Shown here in pieces: positions 51,888 to 62,331 of a stretch of DNA of 63,155 nucleotides. The position numbers and the translations under genes are program-made. The notes under the pieces were generated by a model. It saw only the letters and a list, made by a program, of their open reading frames with translations, was not told where the DNA came from and did no database searches. Origin of the DNA: Perkinsus olseni (lineage: Eukaryota > Perkinsozoa > Perkinsida). The number at the start of each line of letters is the position of its first letter. Within the stretch, counting starts at the first letter, position 1. Location of the stretch: NCBI GenBank assembly GCA_013115125.1, contig JABANN010000137.1:1-63155 (forward strand), read 5' to 3'.

Positions 51888-53340
51888 TTATCTGAAGGTG
51901 GCATCAACGGGTGAGAGTTGAAGAGCTCTTTGTGAGCTCATCACCTTTCTGAGGAGATGTCTTTCAATATCCCTAAGTACGGCGGCCATCTTCGAGGTAC
52001 GGCGGACTTCGAACAACCCTCCATCGCCGATAATGTCATTCCTCACATTTACAGTAAGAGGCTCTGTAGGTCCGGCAGCACGGTAGGCGCGGAAGGTCAT
52101 CAAGTACTCGACGAAGGCTTGCTCGCATAGGGTATCAGTGACTCGCCTCGGACTATCATCATATGAGGGGTCGGGGATACCAGAGACGCCGGTGGCTGGC
52201 GGGAGTAGGCTCAAAGCATGCACATGGCCCTCCAAGTCTGGGATCCCGCTTCTGAAGATAGACACACCATTGCAGAGATCCTCAAGTGAAGGCTCCTTAC
52301 AGTGCGGGAGAGCTGATGGAGTGCAGACTGAAGTCGGTGGCTATGCCGAGTGTGAGCATCGGCTCCGAACGATCCTCGGCACCCACGCCAAAGGTGCACT
52401 TCAACCCAGCCTGAAATGTGGTGCTACCTTCACGATCGCGATGGACGAGAGCATCTAACCTTAGAAGGACCCCTATCCCTCATCTTGCGATCAATATAGG
52501 AGACCAGTACGTGCTTGGTCACTGACCTTGGTCACTGACCAATGGTCAGAGTGCCATAAGGTAGCAGAACGGACGTCGTGCTGCCATCGATGGTGCGCTC
52601 ATCCCATAACTCTTTAAATTCGCTGTAGACCTGTCTTTGAGCCTTCGGCTTCAATTGCTGATAAATGCTCTCCGCCGTTCCGGCGCTGTTATCAGGGCGG
52701 AGAGCGCGAGTAGCGTAAGCCTCCATCGTGGACAACAGATGCTGACCACAATAATCAGTAGAATTCAGGCCTCGAACAACGACGCCTTTCAAGCTCCTGA
52801 GAATACACGACGTTTTAAGACGATAAAAAACTTGAGCTAACTTATACCCATCCTCGGAAGTGTAGTAAACCTTGGCGTCGTCCTGCCCGCTGGTGACGTT
52901 CGGTTTTATAGAGAGCTCATAGACTTCTCTCTTGGGGTATTGTGACCAGTGGTAAATTCTGCACTCGGATCCCTACCGAGCTCGCGGATATCTTCCTAGG
53001 GTCAACTTAAGATCCGTGCCTACCGTAGATAGGTAGTTGGAGGGGGCCCGCTGGCGTTGTACGGGCACGGCAATATCAAGCGGAGACTGTTGTTTTTTCT
53101 TGGAAGGCTTCTTCCTCATCGGGAATGCGGTATATCTCTCACTATCATCCTGAGCAAACGACAGCGCTGTCCTCAGTGCTCAATTGAATACTCTAGGGGA
53201 GAAGATCAATAAGGTAGTGATAAAGGTCCAGGCTAATGGAGCGTATCATGCGTAGTCAGGCGAGTGCTCACCTCGTAGGCTGCGCCCGAGCTGACTGATT
53301 GCGGTAGAAGCAGTAGCAGGAGAGCGGTGGTCCAATACAT
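51888..53340 (-). CDS. Array gene J: short two-module secreted protein, possibly frameshifted
   Basis: Exon 1 (53340-53272, 23 codons, phase 0) is a signal peptide, MYWTTALLLLLLPQSVSS. Then a beta exon (ECRIYHWSQYPKREVYELSI, ends phase 2) and a helical exon (DYCGQHLLSTMEAYATRAL). In that helical exon, at about 52515-52549, a short direct and inverted duplication (GGTCACTGACC copies) separates LPYGTL from the expected continuation KHVLVSYIDRKM, and the simple reading frame ends in it. Without the roughly 28-nt insert the frame would match genes G and I. A second beta exon lies near 52.3-52.4 kb, and the terminal helical exon (LCEQAFVEYLMTFRAYRAA, VRRTSKMAAVLRDIERHLL) runs to 51888. So gene J may be a recent pseudogene, or use an unusual splice. 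It is the last member of the array. Confidence 0.55.
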
Positions 53341-53391
53341 AACGAGGAGTGTAGGGGGATACTATCGAGAGAGGTGAGTGAGAGGGAATAC
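53341..53391 (-). promoter_or_regulatory. Conserved leader block upstream of gene J
   Basis: Nearly identical with the block before gene G over about 50 bp, including TATCGAGAGAGG and GTGAGTGAGAGGGAATAC on the plus strand, while flanking sequence differs. Conservation outside codons suggests function or very recent duplication. Confidence 0.45.
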
Positions 53392-54248
53392 AGTGGCAGA
53401 TACTCGAGAAGGTCTGAGCGCTGCCCTGTAGGGATACACAAATCGAGGAACTCAGCTTCTCCTAGTGTGTTGGGTTAAAGCATGCGTAATGGGCAATGAT
53501 TGCCCAAGATATCTTCTACTACTTCACAACTGCAAAAAGCGCTTACTCTTCATCTCACTCATAGACTACGAGAAGCGTCCGTTTTCGAACGGGGAATGTG
53601 GGGAAAGTAACTTTTTCGAGCGTTTTCCTCGAGCTCCTTCGAGCGATTCCAAACCTTGGCGGAGCGATGCATATGGGCTTACAGGAATTGCGCGTTGCAC
53701 TGGGCTGCGCAAGGGAGGTCGTCAAGAGGCTTCTGCGTAAACCTCGACGTGATCCGACCTGTAGCAGCATCTTGCGCACATCCTGGGCGACCGCTAAGAG
53801 CAGAATTATTTCGTTGAACGTTTCGTCAGCTTGTTGGCGAAGTTAAGTTAATTTTGGATTTCGTCTACTCAGGGTTGGCCCGAAAGATCTTTCGACGGGA
53901 ATAACACAAACTTGACAGCCGTTGCCGTACAGATTGTCGAAAAACTTCGACTAGAAAACGTTGTCCTACCATTTTGTTCACAAAATTGCGGATTTCGCAG
54001 CATAAGCTGAGCTTAGGCGACGATGACAATTTTGGGAGGAAAACGGGTTTGGACAACTTTGACGAAATTAGGGGTCGCGAACACAGGAGCTCAAGAGAGG
54101 CGCTTCCAGTTGGTAAAGTCCAAGCGAGAAGTGCCAACTCCGAGGAAGCGTCCTCGGGGATCTGTTTGCCCTGGGTGACTTTTCCGGAATAGCAAGCCCC
54201 TGTCGCTTGTGTTTCTATATTACTTCAAGGCTGTGCTTTTCCGTAACA
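53392..54248. other. Divergent intergenic region at the array edge
   Basis: About 860 bp between gene J (minus) and the EF-hand-like gene (plus). A plus-strand frame at 53598-53846 has no homology or signal. Promoters for both sides presumably lie here. Confidence 0.45.
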
Positions 54249-56648
54249 ATGGGCCAAGTTATTGCCACGGTACTTGAAGATCTCTCAGACGATGAGGAAA
54301 AGTGGAAAGGCTCCCAGCGTGCTACAACCCTGCATCGGATATTCCGCCGCTTGAGCTCAGGTGACCTCTGGGCAATCTATAGACGGTAACAGACAACAAC
54401 ACTGGTGGACCGTCTCTGAGGTCCCTGCAGATACCGCCGACAGGAGCTCCAACTACCCGGCCTGGATCAGGAGCAGACCCGTGAAGTCCTCGGACCATCA
54501 CTAGGTGTTGGTGAGTGGAAGACTGTTGCCGTCTTGCAGTGTGATCGGTCGCTTGGCCTAGGCCCTTTCCTCTTCATATGGGATATCTTTTCAATTGCGA
54601 ACAGCCATGTCGACCCTACCGAGCTCCTGTGTATGGCCAGTATCTTTTCTGGCTCCGAGCTATCCGAGAAAGTACTCTCCTCTCCAACTAATTTAATACC
54701 ACATTTCCACCAAATCAGGGTCGATTCCTCTTGGCTGTGTTTGATACGTCCGGTAGAGGGATGCTTACTCCCAAGTCCCTCTGTATGATGGGCAGGTTAG
54801 TCATAGAGGTAAGAGCACGCCCGACCTCTGTTGCCTACTCCCACTCATCATCAGATCCTGGGTAAGTGCGTCCCTCTGTGCAGCAGTGGTAAGAGCGTTT
54901 ACGCTGCCTTACGGAAGGACGTGGCCTCCATCCTCCCCGGGTAGAGGTCGTCATGATACCAAAATTTTTTCTCAGGGGCGATTTGTCAGGTACTCTGAGG
55001 CCTTAGCCGTGGCATCAGACCAGCGAGGCAATGCTGCTGCAGCTGCGATATTATTCGAGACAGAGGAGATGATCGGCCAGATGGAGCTTACTCTACTGCT
55101 AGCTCCTATCAAACCGGTAGCCACCTCTGTCGTCGACTCCCCTTCGTGAAGGCTTCCCCCAGGCGTATGACGCTTTGCCTCTATCCGATACAAGTGCAGC
55201 TGCGGGAAGGTCAGATGGCACCGATGTAGTTGGCTCAATGCCGCTGTCGTTGACTGCTGTGGCCGTGCCAGCATCTCTACAGGTGGTAACTATGTTCCAG
55301 AAGAGGAGACTGAGACGCCAAGCCACGCTCGCCGAGGAATCCCGTCGTGGTAGTAGCGAGGGGAAATGTCCGTTTTGGGGATATCTTGACGGATGGGGAA
55401 TCGCCTGTTGAGTTTGCATGAAGGTTCATTGAAGGAAGGAGTGGGGGAATGATTTTTATGTTAGGTCGACCATCACTGAGAGACGCTCTTCAGGAAGAGG
55501 TAAGCTTGCTGTCTTGCGTAGATGCCGCCGGTGGGAATCGAACCTTCGCATTCTAGGAGTCCCACGTCTCACCTTTTCACGAGCCGCCCAGCAGTGATAG
55601 CTCAGTGTGTGCGAGAGCTGAGACGCCGGTGGTCGAGGAGGAGATGGACGATGCAAAAGTGGAGGAGACCGTAGAAGGTGGGATTATCATCATTACTTCG
55701 CCTTTCGTTTGATGCTCTCCTTCAGCCCCCGCGAGGAGCCGATCGCCCCCTGTTGTATCAACTCCGAGCATGCCCACAGTAACAGCAGCCCGACCCGTTG
55801 TTGAAGTCACCGCGGCTGTTGCACGGGATCAAGGCGTTCAGACCCTCATCACTTGTCAAGTTCTAGACGAGTTGCTCGACAGTAGTAGACACAATGACGA
55901 TGCTCACACTTGGGGCCCTGCATCGGTGGACCCGCGCCCTGCATCGGTGGACCCTGGCCCTGTATCGGTGGACCCTGGCCCTGTATCGGTGGACCCTGGC
56001 CCTGTATCGGTGGACCCTGGCCCTGTATCGGTGGAGCCTGGCCCTGTATCGGTGGACCCTGGCCCTGTATCGGTGGAGCCTGGCCCTGTATCGGTCGTCG
56101 GATCCATCGGGACGATCCCAGCGAGTACCTCCTCTTCATGTAGCACCGAGCGCCGGAGCATGGTCAGTTCTGATGGTATCGTGGCGAGTGACGTTAGTGA
56201 TGAGAATGCCGTCCGGAGGGAGGTGGAGGCCGATCTAGCTATCAACGTTGCCAGGGGGGCGGCACTAGCAGCGGTTCGCTCCCTCCGAGGGGACACTCCT
56301 GCTACCAGTCAAACCGATGTATCCGAGGAAATTACCGAGCTCAGCCGACTGGTCGTAGACACTGTCATCCAAACTGCTGTGGGTGGCTGCGGAGGGAGTG
56401 ATTACACCGGCGGGGAGAGCGGTAGTACTATGCTCATTGCGAGCCTTCTCTCTTTAGCTTTCCCTGACTCAGTTGATGGCACCAGTACGACCAGCGAGAA
56501 TGACGAAGCCTCACTACTGGGGCACCTGGTCTACTACAGAGCTCTTACCTCGGCCCTCATCTCCATCGTCATCACCGAGGTGAGTCGAACCTGTTCAGTG
56601 TCGTGCCACTTTTCTCTGCAGAACTCGTCGCTTCCTCGTCCAGTATGA
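54249..56648 (+). CDS. EF-hand-like protein with a heptapeptide tandem repeat
   Basis: The start at 54249 gives MGQVIATVLEDLSDDEEKW. Exons 54249-54385 and 54431-54510 join in phase 2. Further exons encode LFIWDIFSIANSHVDPTELL and GRFLLAVFDTSGRGMLTPKS, which read like paired degenerate EF-hand helices and loop (D-x-S-G-x-G). An exon with YSEALAVASDQRGNAAAA follows. Downstream the frame becomes Ser/Ala/acid-rich, then reaches a repeat of PVSVDPG at 55916-56096 and a C-terminal part rich in small residues (SLLSLAFPDSV). MGQ could allow N-myristoylation after Met removal, a common trait of calcium-sensor proteins, but the consensus is weak. Middle splice sites (54.8-55.6 kb) are unsure, so this could be two genes. 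Confidence 0.5.
55524..55592 (-). other. tRNA-like sequence in an intron (box B only)
   Basis: The minus strand contains GGTTCGATTCC, a perfect box B, about 50 nt after GGCGGCTCGTGAAAAGGTG, weakly like a box A. The T stem pairs at only three of five positions and the acceptor stem does not close, so I do not call a tRNA. It lies in a probable intron (donor near 55500) of the EF-hand-like gene. Confidence 0.3.
55916..56096 (+). repeat. 21-bp coding minisatellite, about nine copies
   Basis: The unit CCCTGTATCGGTGGACCCTGG repeats about nine times with few substitutions (mostly D to E codons), encoding PVSVDPG. Because the unit is a multiple of three, all frames through it stay open, which explains several overlapping long frames on both strands. 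Confidence 0.92.
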
Positions 56649-56749
56649 AGGGTTTTCCTGCTCATGTCAATCCCCTGCAGGGCGTTGATGATTCATGACA
56701 GGGATTGAAAGTGTTTTGTCGTCCATGCCGCTTTTGGTGGGTTGCTAGG

Positions 56750-57520
56750 ATATGCCCTCGCTATCCGATCGTTTCCGTAGTGTTGCGTCAGTGAATCACA
56801 GGTGGGAACGGGTGGTGGCAGTACTTATTTATTTTCACATTTTCCGAGAAGTCCCCTTGTGGGTGGTAGCAGCATGCCCGGCCTCCTCCGGCTTGGTCAG
56901 AGTCAGCCTTCCAGTGTTCTGCAGTACCTATCACTAGATGACAAGAAGAAACTGCAGCAGGTAGTAGTGCTTGGCCCAATCTCTCACTCATAACGGTATC
57001 GGGTCAGCGATGGTCATATGGCTCGAGTAAGTTGAGAGTAGTACCGTATCCTCTCATGTTACGATATAGTTGTAGTGGTCGTACGCCTGGGGTGCCCATG
57101 ATCGATGGCGGTACTGTTCAGGACCTTCTCGAGCATGGCATACATCATGCTTGTAGAGGGATAAAGGTCGGGGCTGATGGTGGCACATGTTCCAACGTAA
57201 CAGCAGCCATAAGACGACAAGTTATGCTACCACAAGGTCACCAGCAACTACGAGGGTAGCATACAGGGGGGGCGCATTCTCTCATTGATATATTCACTCT
57301 ATCTGCTTTCTACTCGGATTGCCAGGCCAATCGTCTTGCGTGATGGCGATCTCTCCAGGTACGTCCGTCGGGAGCTTCGGCGAATCGCCAATTGCCTGCT
57401 GGCCGTAGGGCAACGGCGACTTCGATCAGCCGTTGACGCCTGCTGCAGTGGGAAGCGTTCGGAAAGAGACGAAGGCTCGTCGCCCTCTGAGGAAGGCTCA
57501 GAAAACATCAAAGTTCAGCG
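56750..57520 (+). CDS. Tentative F-box-like gene
   Basis: Several short open exons lie between the EF-hand-like gene and the zinc-knuckle gene. SVASVNHRWE near 56.8 kb and SSVLQYLSLDDKKKLQQ near 56.9 kb look like the two halves of F-box-type sequence (Leu-rich helix, then a V-N-x-x-W end). Later segments VPMIDGGTVQDLLEHGIH (57.1 kb) and RDGDLSRYVRRELRRIANCL (57.35 kb) have the composition of real protein. GT-AG sites exist between them, but I could not establish one consistent frame or a start. Could be one short gene, or the 3' continuation of the gene before it. F-box proteins join SCF ubiquitin ligases; that role is not shown here. Confidence 0.3.
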
Positions 57521-57595
57521 TCTTTTTTGTCACTATCGAGTGGAGTTATCTTGTACATTGCTTTTACATGCTCGTTGCAGTTGTTTCCTATCGCC

Positions 57596-59893
57596 ATGTA
57601 TCTCGATCGACCCAGCCGTCGTGACCGGAGTCGGAGCCCTCGAAGGAGTGTCGTCTTCCAGGGCAGATGTGACAATTGCGGCGGCTTCGGCCATAAGCGT
57701 GCTCAATGGTACAACGCTGGGAGAGATTTAGGGCGCGTGGAGGTATTCAGTAGTGTTTTCCTGCTCTAGCCCGACGCCTGATCTGTGGGGAGCATCTCAT
57801 GAACCGAGGACCGAGGTCGCTGGCTTGGCTCCGTCGTATAAGGCGGGCGGTGATCGGAGGTCGGGCCCTCGTGGAACATCCCCGTATCGAGAAGACGGCT
57901 ACCGATATGAAAGGGGACATGGCGGACGGATAGAGTTGTACGAGAGGTGATGGTGTTTGTGGCGGGGTTAGAACCTGTGCGGGTTTCGGTTCGGAGGGTC
58001 GGGAGATTCGGAATAACTATTGCATGTGGGTGATAGTGGATGATACACCGGGCTAAAGTCTCTGCCGCGTATCGAACTTGCGTGGGTTTCGTGTATGGGG
58101 ATTATGGCTGGCTCAGATCCGGTAGAGATGAGCCTCATCGGGCGCCCACAGTGTGTCGAAATTGCGGACTGACTGGGCATTGGGAGGGGCAGTGCGGCAA
58201 GGAGCCAGTCTGTTACAATTGCAGAAGGGTAACGTTGATGATGACGACCGGGGGATACGGAGAAGGAGCTCACAGCCCTCATGTATTCAGAGTGGCCATC
58301 GGGTTAACGATTGCCCGGTGAAGGAGAGGATCTGTCGGAGGTGTCGGAGGCCGGGTCATGAGGTACGGTAACCAGCAGCAGTCGGATGATAGCTGATACT
58401 ACTCATGGTGATGACAGGAGAGGGACTGTAGGCATCCTCCGCGCTGCATTCTGTGTGACAAGGACGGTCATTGGGCTGGGGACTGTCCTACCAAGGACGT
58501 CATGTGCCTCAACTGCCGGGAGTTGGGGCATAGGGCCAAGGACTGCCCCAACGATATAGTCTGCATCAAGTATGGATAAAGGAGGGGTTAGCGGGATTGG
58601 TGTAGGCTACACCGTGTAGCGCTAACGTGGTAGGTGTCGAAGGCCCGGTCACAAGGTGGCCGACTGTCCAACGCTGAGAGGGGATGTGGTGGCCATGGAC
58701 CAGGAGGATTCATTTGAGTGGGGAGCAGCGAGCCTTCGAGAGATCCATCGGGCACCTTGGTGGTTTGTGTACCAGATTCGACAGGAGAAGAGAGTACTGC
58801 CTCAACTGTAAAAGCTACGGCCATTTTTCTAGGGGCTGCCCGAATGAGCCCGTCTGCAACGCGTAGGGAGCACTAGGGGGGAGGGTGGCGACGGTGATGA
58901 TGTTAGGTGTGGGATGGAGGGCCATATCGCTGTTAATTGCCCGAGGACCCGACGAGTGGACGAAAATGGTCGCGGTGGATGGTCTTCCCCAGAGGAAGGG
59001 AGGTGGGAGTTGGGCTGCAGCGGGGAGGAGGAGGGCAGGTCGAGCAGCAGGTCCGATAGAGTGTCGAATGATGATGAAGTTTGTCTGAACTGCAAGCGGC
59101 CGGGTCATATAGCAAGGGAATGCCCTAATGAGATCGTGTGCAATAAGTAAGGGAAGTGAGTTGATGGCCTTGATCCATCGACCCCGAGCACCATCAGATG
59201 CGGTGGCCCTGGGCATAAGGCTTATGAGTGTCCGGAGGGGGAGGAGAGGTCACCTAGGAAGAGGTAAGCCTTGGGACTAGTACGTCACCATTGGTCCTGC
59301 TGTCCTGTAGGCCACTCAAGGATTGCTATATTTGCGGAGAGCTCGGCCATATAGCCGCGGAGTGCCCGAACGATGGAATACGCGATCATCGGTAGGCCGG
59401 CCACCTTACAACCCGTACTATGTCCTCATACCGGTCCTTGTGCAGTCGTGAAGGAGACGGTCGCAGACGGCAGTCGGACTACGGGAGGGGCATGGCAAGC
59501 CGGATGCCGAGTGATGATGAGCTCTGTTACAACTGTCATCAACGTGGCCACATAGCTAGGGACTGCAGGAAGCCGCCCATTTGCAGGAAGTGCTCTTTCC
59601 ATCATCATGGACTGCCTTGGATAGACATCCCCTGTCATCATTCAGTTGCCATCGTGAAGGCCACATCGCACAGAATTGCCCTTCTAGTAGACCGGAGCAC
59701 ACCTCATCCGAGCACGTCGTTTGTCGGAATTGCCGCCAGACTGGCCATCTTACCAGGGACTGCCACAACCCACCGGTCTGCAATAGGTAGGTTCATACCG
59801 GAGGAGGAGGGCTGCCGCTGCGCACCGTTACTGCGTTGCTCGTTCAGATGTAACAAAGTAGGCCACAAGGCGGCAGCGTGTGAGGCTTTCTGA
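57596..59893 (+). CDS. CNBP/GIS2-like protein with 16 CCHC zinc knuckles
   Basis: The start at 57596 gives MYLDRPSRRDRSRSPRRS, a short SR-rich N-terminus, then CDNCGGFGHKRAQC completed across an intron. I count 16 C-x2-C-x4-H-x4-C knuckles, among them CRNCGLTGHWEGQC, CYNCRRSGHRVNDC, CILCDKDGHWAGDC, CLNCRELGHRAKDC, CLNCKRPGHIAREC, CYICGELGHIAAEC, CYNCHQRGHIARDC, CRNCHREGHIAQNC, CRNCRQTGHLTRDC and a last CNRCNKVGHKAAAC before the stop. Several introns cut a knuckle just before its second Cys (after C-x-x in phase 2). Such proteins bind single-stranded G-rich DNA or RNA and act in translation or telomere-type binding; CNBP has seven knuckles, so this one is long. Acidic and Ser/Gly linkers separate groups. 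Confidence 0.85.
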
Positions 59894-60839
59894 ACACAAA
59901 CGATAGTTGCCGTTTAGTTTCCTCGACTAGGGTGTTGCGTCATCAGGGTGGCGATACTGCAGTTTCTATCACTTCCAGTATGATGACCCACAACCCCGCC
60001 CCATCAACTCAACGATCATCGTCACAGCTATCGTCGAGAAGGAGTCTCCGTAGTGCCCCTCGGACGCCAGGTACTGCTGCTGCTGTCCGTGCATACCACC
60101 ATGACTTGATATCGTTGTTCTAGCATCACAAGTGTACACCCTACCGCCGTACTTGCCATCGGGAGGGGCCCTCTTGCGGAGAGACTTTCGTAAGTCGTCG
60201 TGCCATGCTGCAGCGGGCCTTTGGGAACCCTGACCTGGTGCAAGAAGATTGTCTCCGGTTCGTCTGATAGGCACCTCCACAGCAGACTATGGCCTTCTAC
60301 CAGCGATGGTACCCAGGACTCAGGTCGACACTTCGTGCCCTACTGGCTGGTCAGACGTGTTGCATCAGGTGGAGGCAGAGCTTGAGCCGGTGGCCGGCCT
60401 TACCAGAGGGGAGATAGGATACTTACAGCACTCTCAGTATCACCGACAATTGTGGCCTATCGTGCTCTCTACGGTGTGACCTTTCAGTGAGTTCCCGCGA
60501 TTCACTCGTCAAGCCATACGGCAGCAGCTGAATGTTGATGATGTTGGACGTCCTACTCAGCAGACATGGGAGATGAGGTAGGATCTTTCAGACAGCAGGT
60601 CGAGCACGTCTTTTTTAGAGCCTCTCAGTGCACCGATGCCGTGGGGTCGGGCCGTCGCACTTCCGAAGGTTCTATTGAGAAAGGTTGGCTCTCACAGTAA
60701 TCGAAGGGTTTCCCATACAGGTCTTCTCTAGGTGGCACTTCTGGTACGACCAGCACCCGTAACGGAGCAGGAGGAAGTGTATCGGGGCGTTCGAGTGCGG
60801 GAGCCGACCATGACGGCATGTTGATGATTCATCATCAGA
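59894..60839 (+). CDS. Tentative hypothetical gene
   Basis: Possible exons begin near 59980 (MMTHNPAPSTQRSSSQ) and continue through SQVYTLPPYLPSGGALLRRD, AFGNPDLVQEDCL, MAFYQRWYPGLRSTLRALLA, VEAELEPVAGLTRGEIGYLQ, EFPRFTRQAIRQQLNVDDVG and VEHVFFRASQCTDAV to a Gly/Ser-rich end (GGTSGTTSTRNGAGG) with stop near 60839. GT-AG pairs of 30-50 nt separate them, matching the intron size of neighbours, and the 36-nt intron after QYHRQ joins cleanly. Not all joins work in one frame by eye. No domain recognised. The product would be about 230-260 residues, Ser/Arg-rich at the start. Confidence 0.35.
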
Positions 60840-62331
60840 TGTGACGTCTGCGAGGACCGCAAGGTCCTCATTGTCCGAGCGATGGGCTAGACCAGCAGCG
60901 ACGACTCTGCCGATGCTCTGGTTGGGGCATTTCGAAGGAATGACAACAACCAATAGCGATACGTAAAGTAAAGCGAAACAGCTCCGACGGCGAATGGCCC
61001 GACTTTCAGGTACGGCCAGCAGCAGCACAGCAGGGTGGATACTTTCTCGTGGCCATACCGTGGAAGGGAATTGTGGAAGTTCGAGAAGGGCCTTGGGGTT
61101 GGCAAGCAAACGGCGAGTGTTGACAACATGTTACAGAGGCAGTACTTATACAAACCCTTCGGTGCGCCATACGGCCGAACCATGAGCTCGGGCCAGTTCA
61201 ATGATATTTGACGCTGTTGGTGTTTCCACCTCTTGCGTGCGGCAGTTCAAGGGTAGCCTGGGTTTAAAGGCAAAATACTTCAAAGCAAACGCATTCTGTG
61301 GAAGTCCGCGAGTTAACGCACCACTTCGCACTGCTCGATCATTGACGCCTGCTACGACAGCCTTCTTCGTCTACACTCCACACGGAGGTGGAACAACTTC
61401 ATCCCAATTGTTTGCATGGCCCTCGAGACCATACATACGCCCGATGAATCGTGCGATTACCTTTCCCTTGCCATACACCTCTTGTCCTTGCGTCGGTGAA
61501 TCCGGCGGATGGGCCAATACACCGGTGTCTTGGGTTTCAGTCGAGGATCATGTCGCACTCCTTTGACAAATAATACTGTATAGTTCTTCGATGCCTCTCA
61601 TGTTTCGGAGTAGTGGCGTGTGTGAGTTTAAAGTCCAACGCCGACAGTACGGCCTTAGTTAGACTAGCACAGACGTACCTTTTCGAGGGGGATTCGTTCA
61701 ACCTGTTAAATAGGCTGTGTTCAAGCCAAAGAACGTTGCTCTCGGAAAGAGGTCATGTTAGTGGTTATACGTCACTTCAGTGAGCTCAGAGATGTACAGT
61801 GGGAGCGTGAATGATAACGCGACTAGGGCTCATCGGATCAAGTGAACCGCCGAATGTAACCGGAGTAACGTTATTGGCAGTTCATCATATCTTCCAATTT
61901 CTCTATAAACTAAAAATCAACCCCGGCTCATCGATGAGATGTGCAAAAAAATGAGATGTGCAAAAAAGATATAGTGAGAACACATCGCTAAGGGAGATCA
62001 TAACCCCTCCAATGCAGACTCCATAATCGACATCTCGATTGCGTTTCCACCGAAAGGGCAAATATCTTTTGGGGGCCTCTTTCTTCCGTGAATTTCGTCC
62101 AGTAGGATGTCGTAGGAGTAGAGAGAACTGCAGAAAGCGAGAAAAACCGCAAAAACTCATCCGCGTTGCAGCCAACACAGACAGTGTGCGGACCAGCGCT
62201 TGAGGACAGAGATGTGGTACTGTGGACGTGATCGCTCGCTAGAGTAGAGCGGGAGTCGGGGAAAGAATACTCATACACAGATTTCTAGGCGAAAACGAGA
62301 CTGGTGATACGTAAAAAATTGGCGGTCTCAT
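60840..62331. other. 1.5-kb stretch without a supported gene
   Basis: Open frames of 60-145 codons occur on both strands, one with a hydrophobic segment on the minus strand near 60.9-61.0 kb, but none has a domain, consistent splice pattern or homologue I recognise. Part of it is the 3' flank of the flavoprotein gene at 62332. Confidence 0.4.

Noticed and set aside
16582-53340. The array as DNA transposons or other mobile elements
   Set aside because: No transposase, terminal inverted repeats or target duplications seen; units have leader exons, spliced modules and their own upstream regions.
49848-53340. Genes G, I and J as one long gene
   Set aside because: Each has its own signal-peptide exon and conserved leader block, and each ends with a terminal helical exon and stop.
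55524-55592. A second tRNA gene
   Set aside because: Box B is perfect, but the T stem has mismatches and no acceptor or anticodon stem can be drawn.
55849-56296. Several long overlapping frames on both strands across 55.85-56.3 kb
   Set aside because: They are produced by the 21-bp tandem repeat, which keeps every frame open; only the plus-strand PVSVDPG frame continues into plausible protein on both sides.
57596-59893. Zinc knuckles as part of a retroelement gag gene
   Set aside because: No protease, reverse transcriptase, integrase or terminal repeats are seen nearby; many spliced knuckles of CNBP type and an SR-rich start fit a host gene.
61201-61566. 121-residue plus-strand frame
   Set aside because: No domain, no splice support, and composition like surrounding non-coding DNA.
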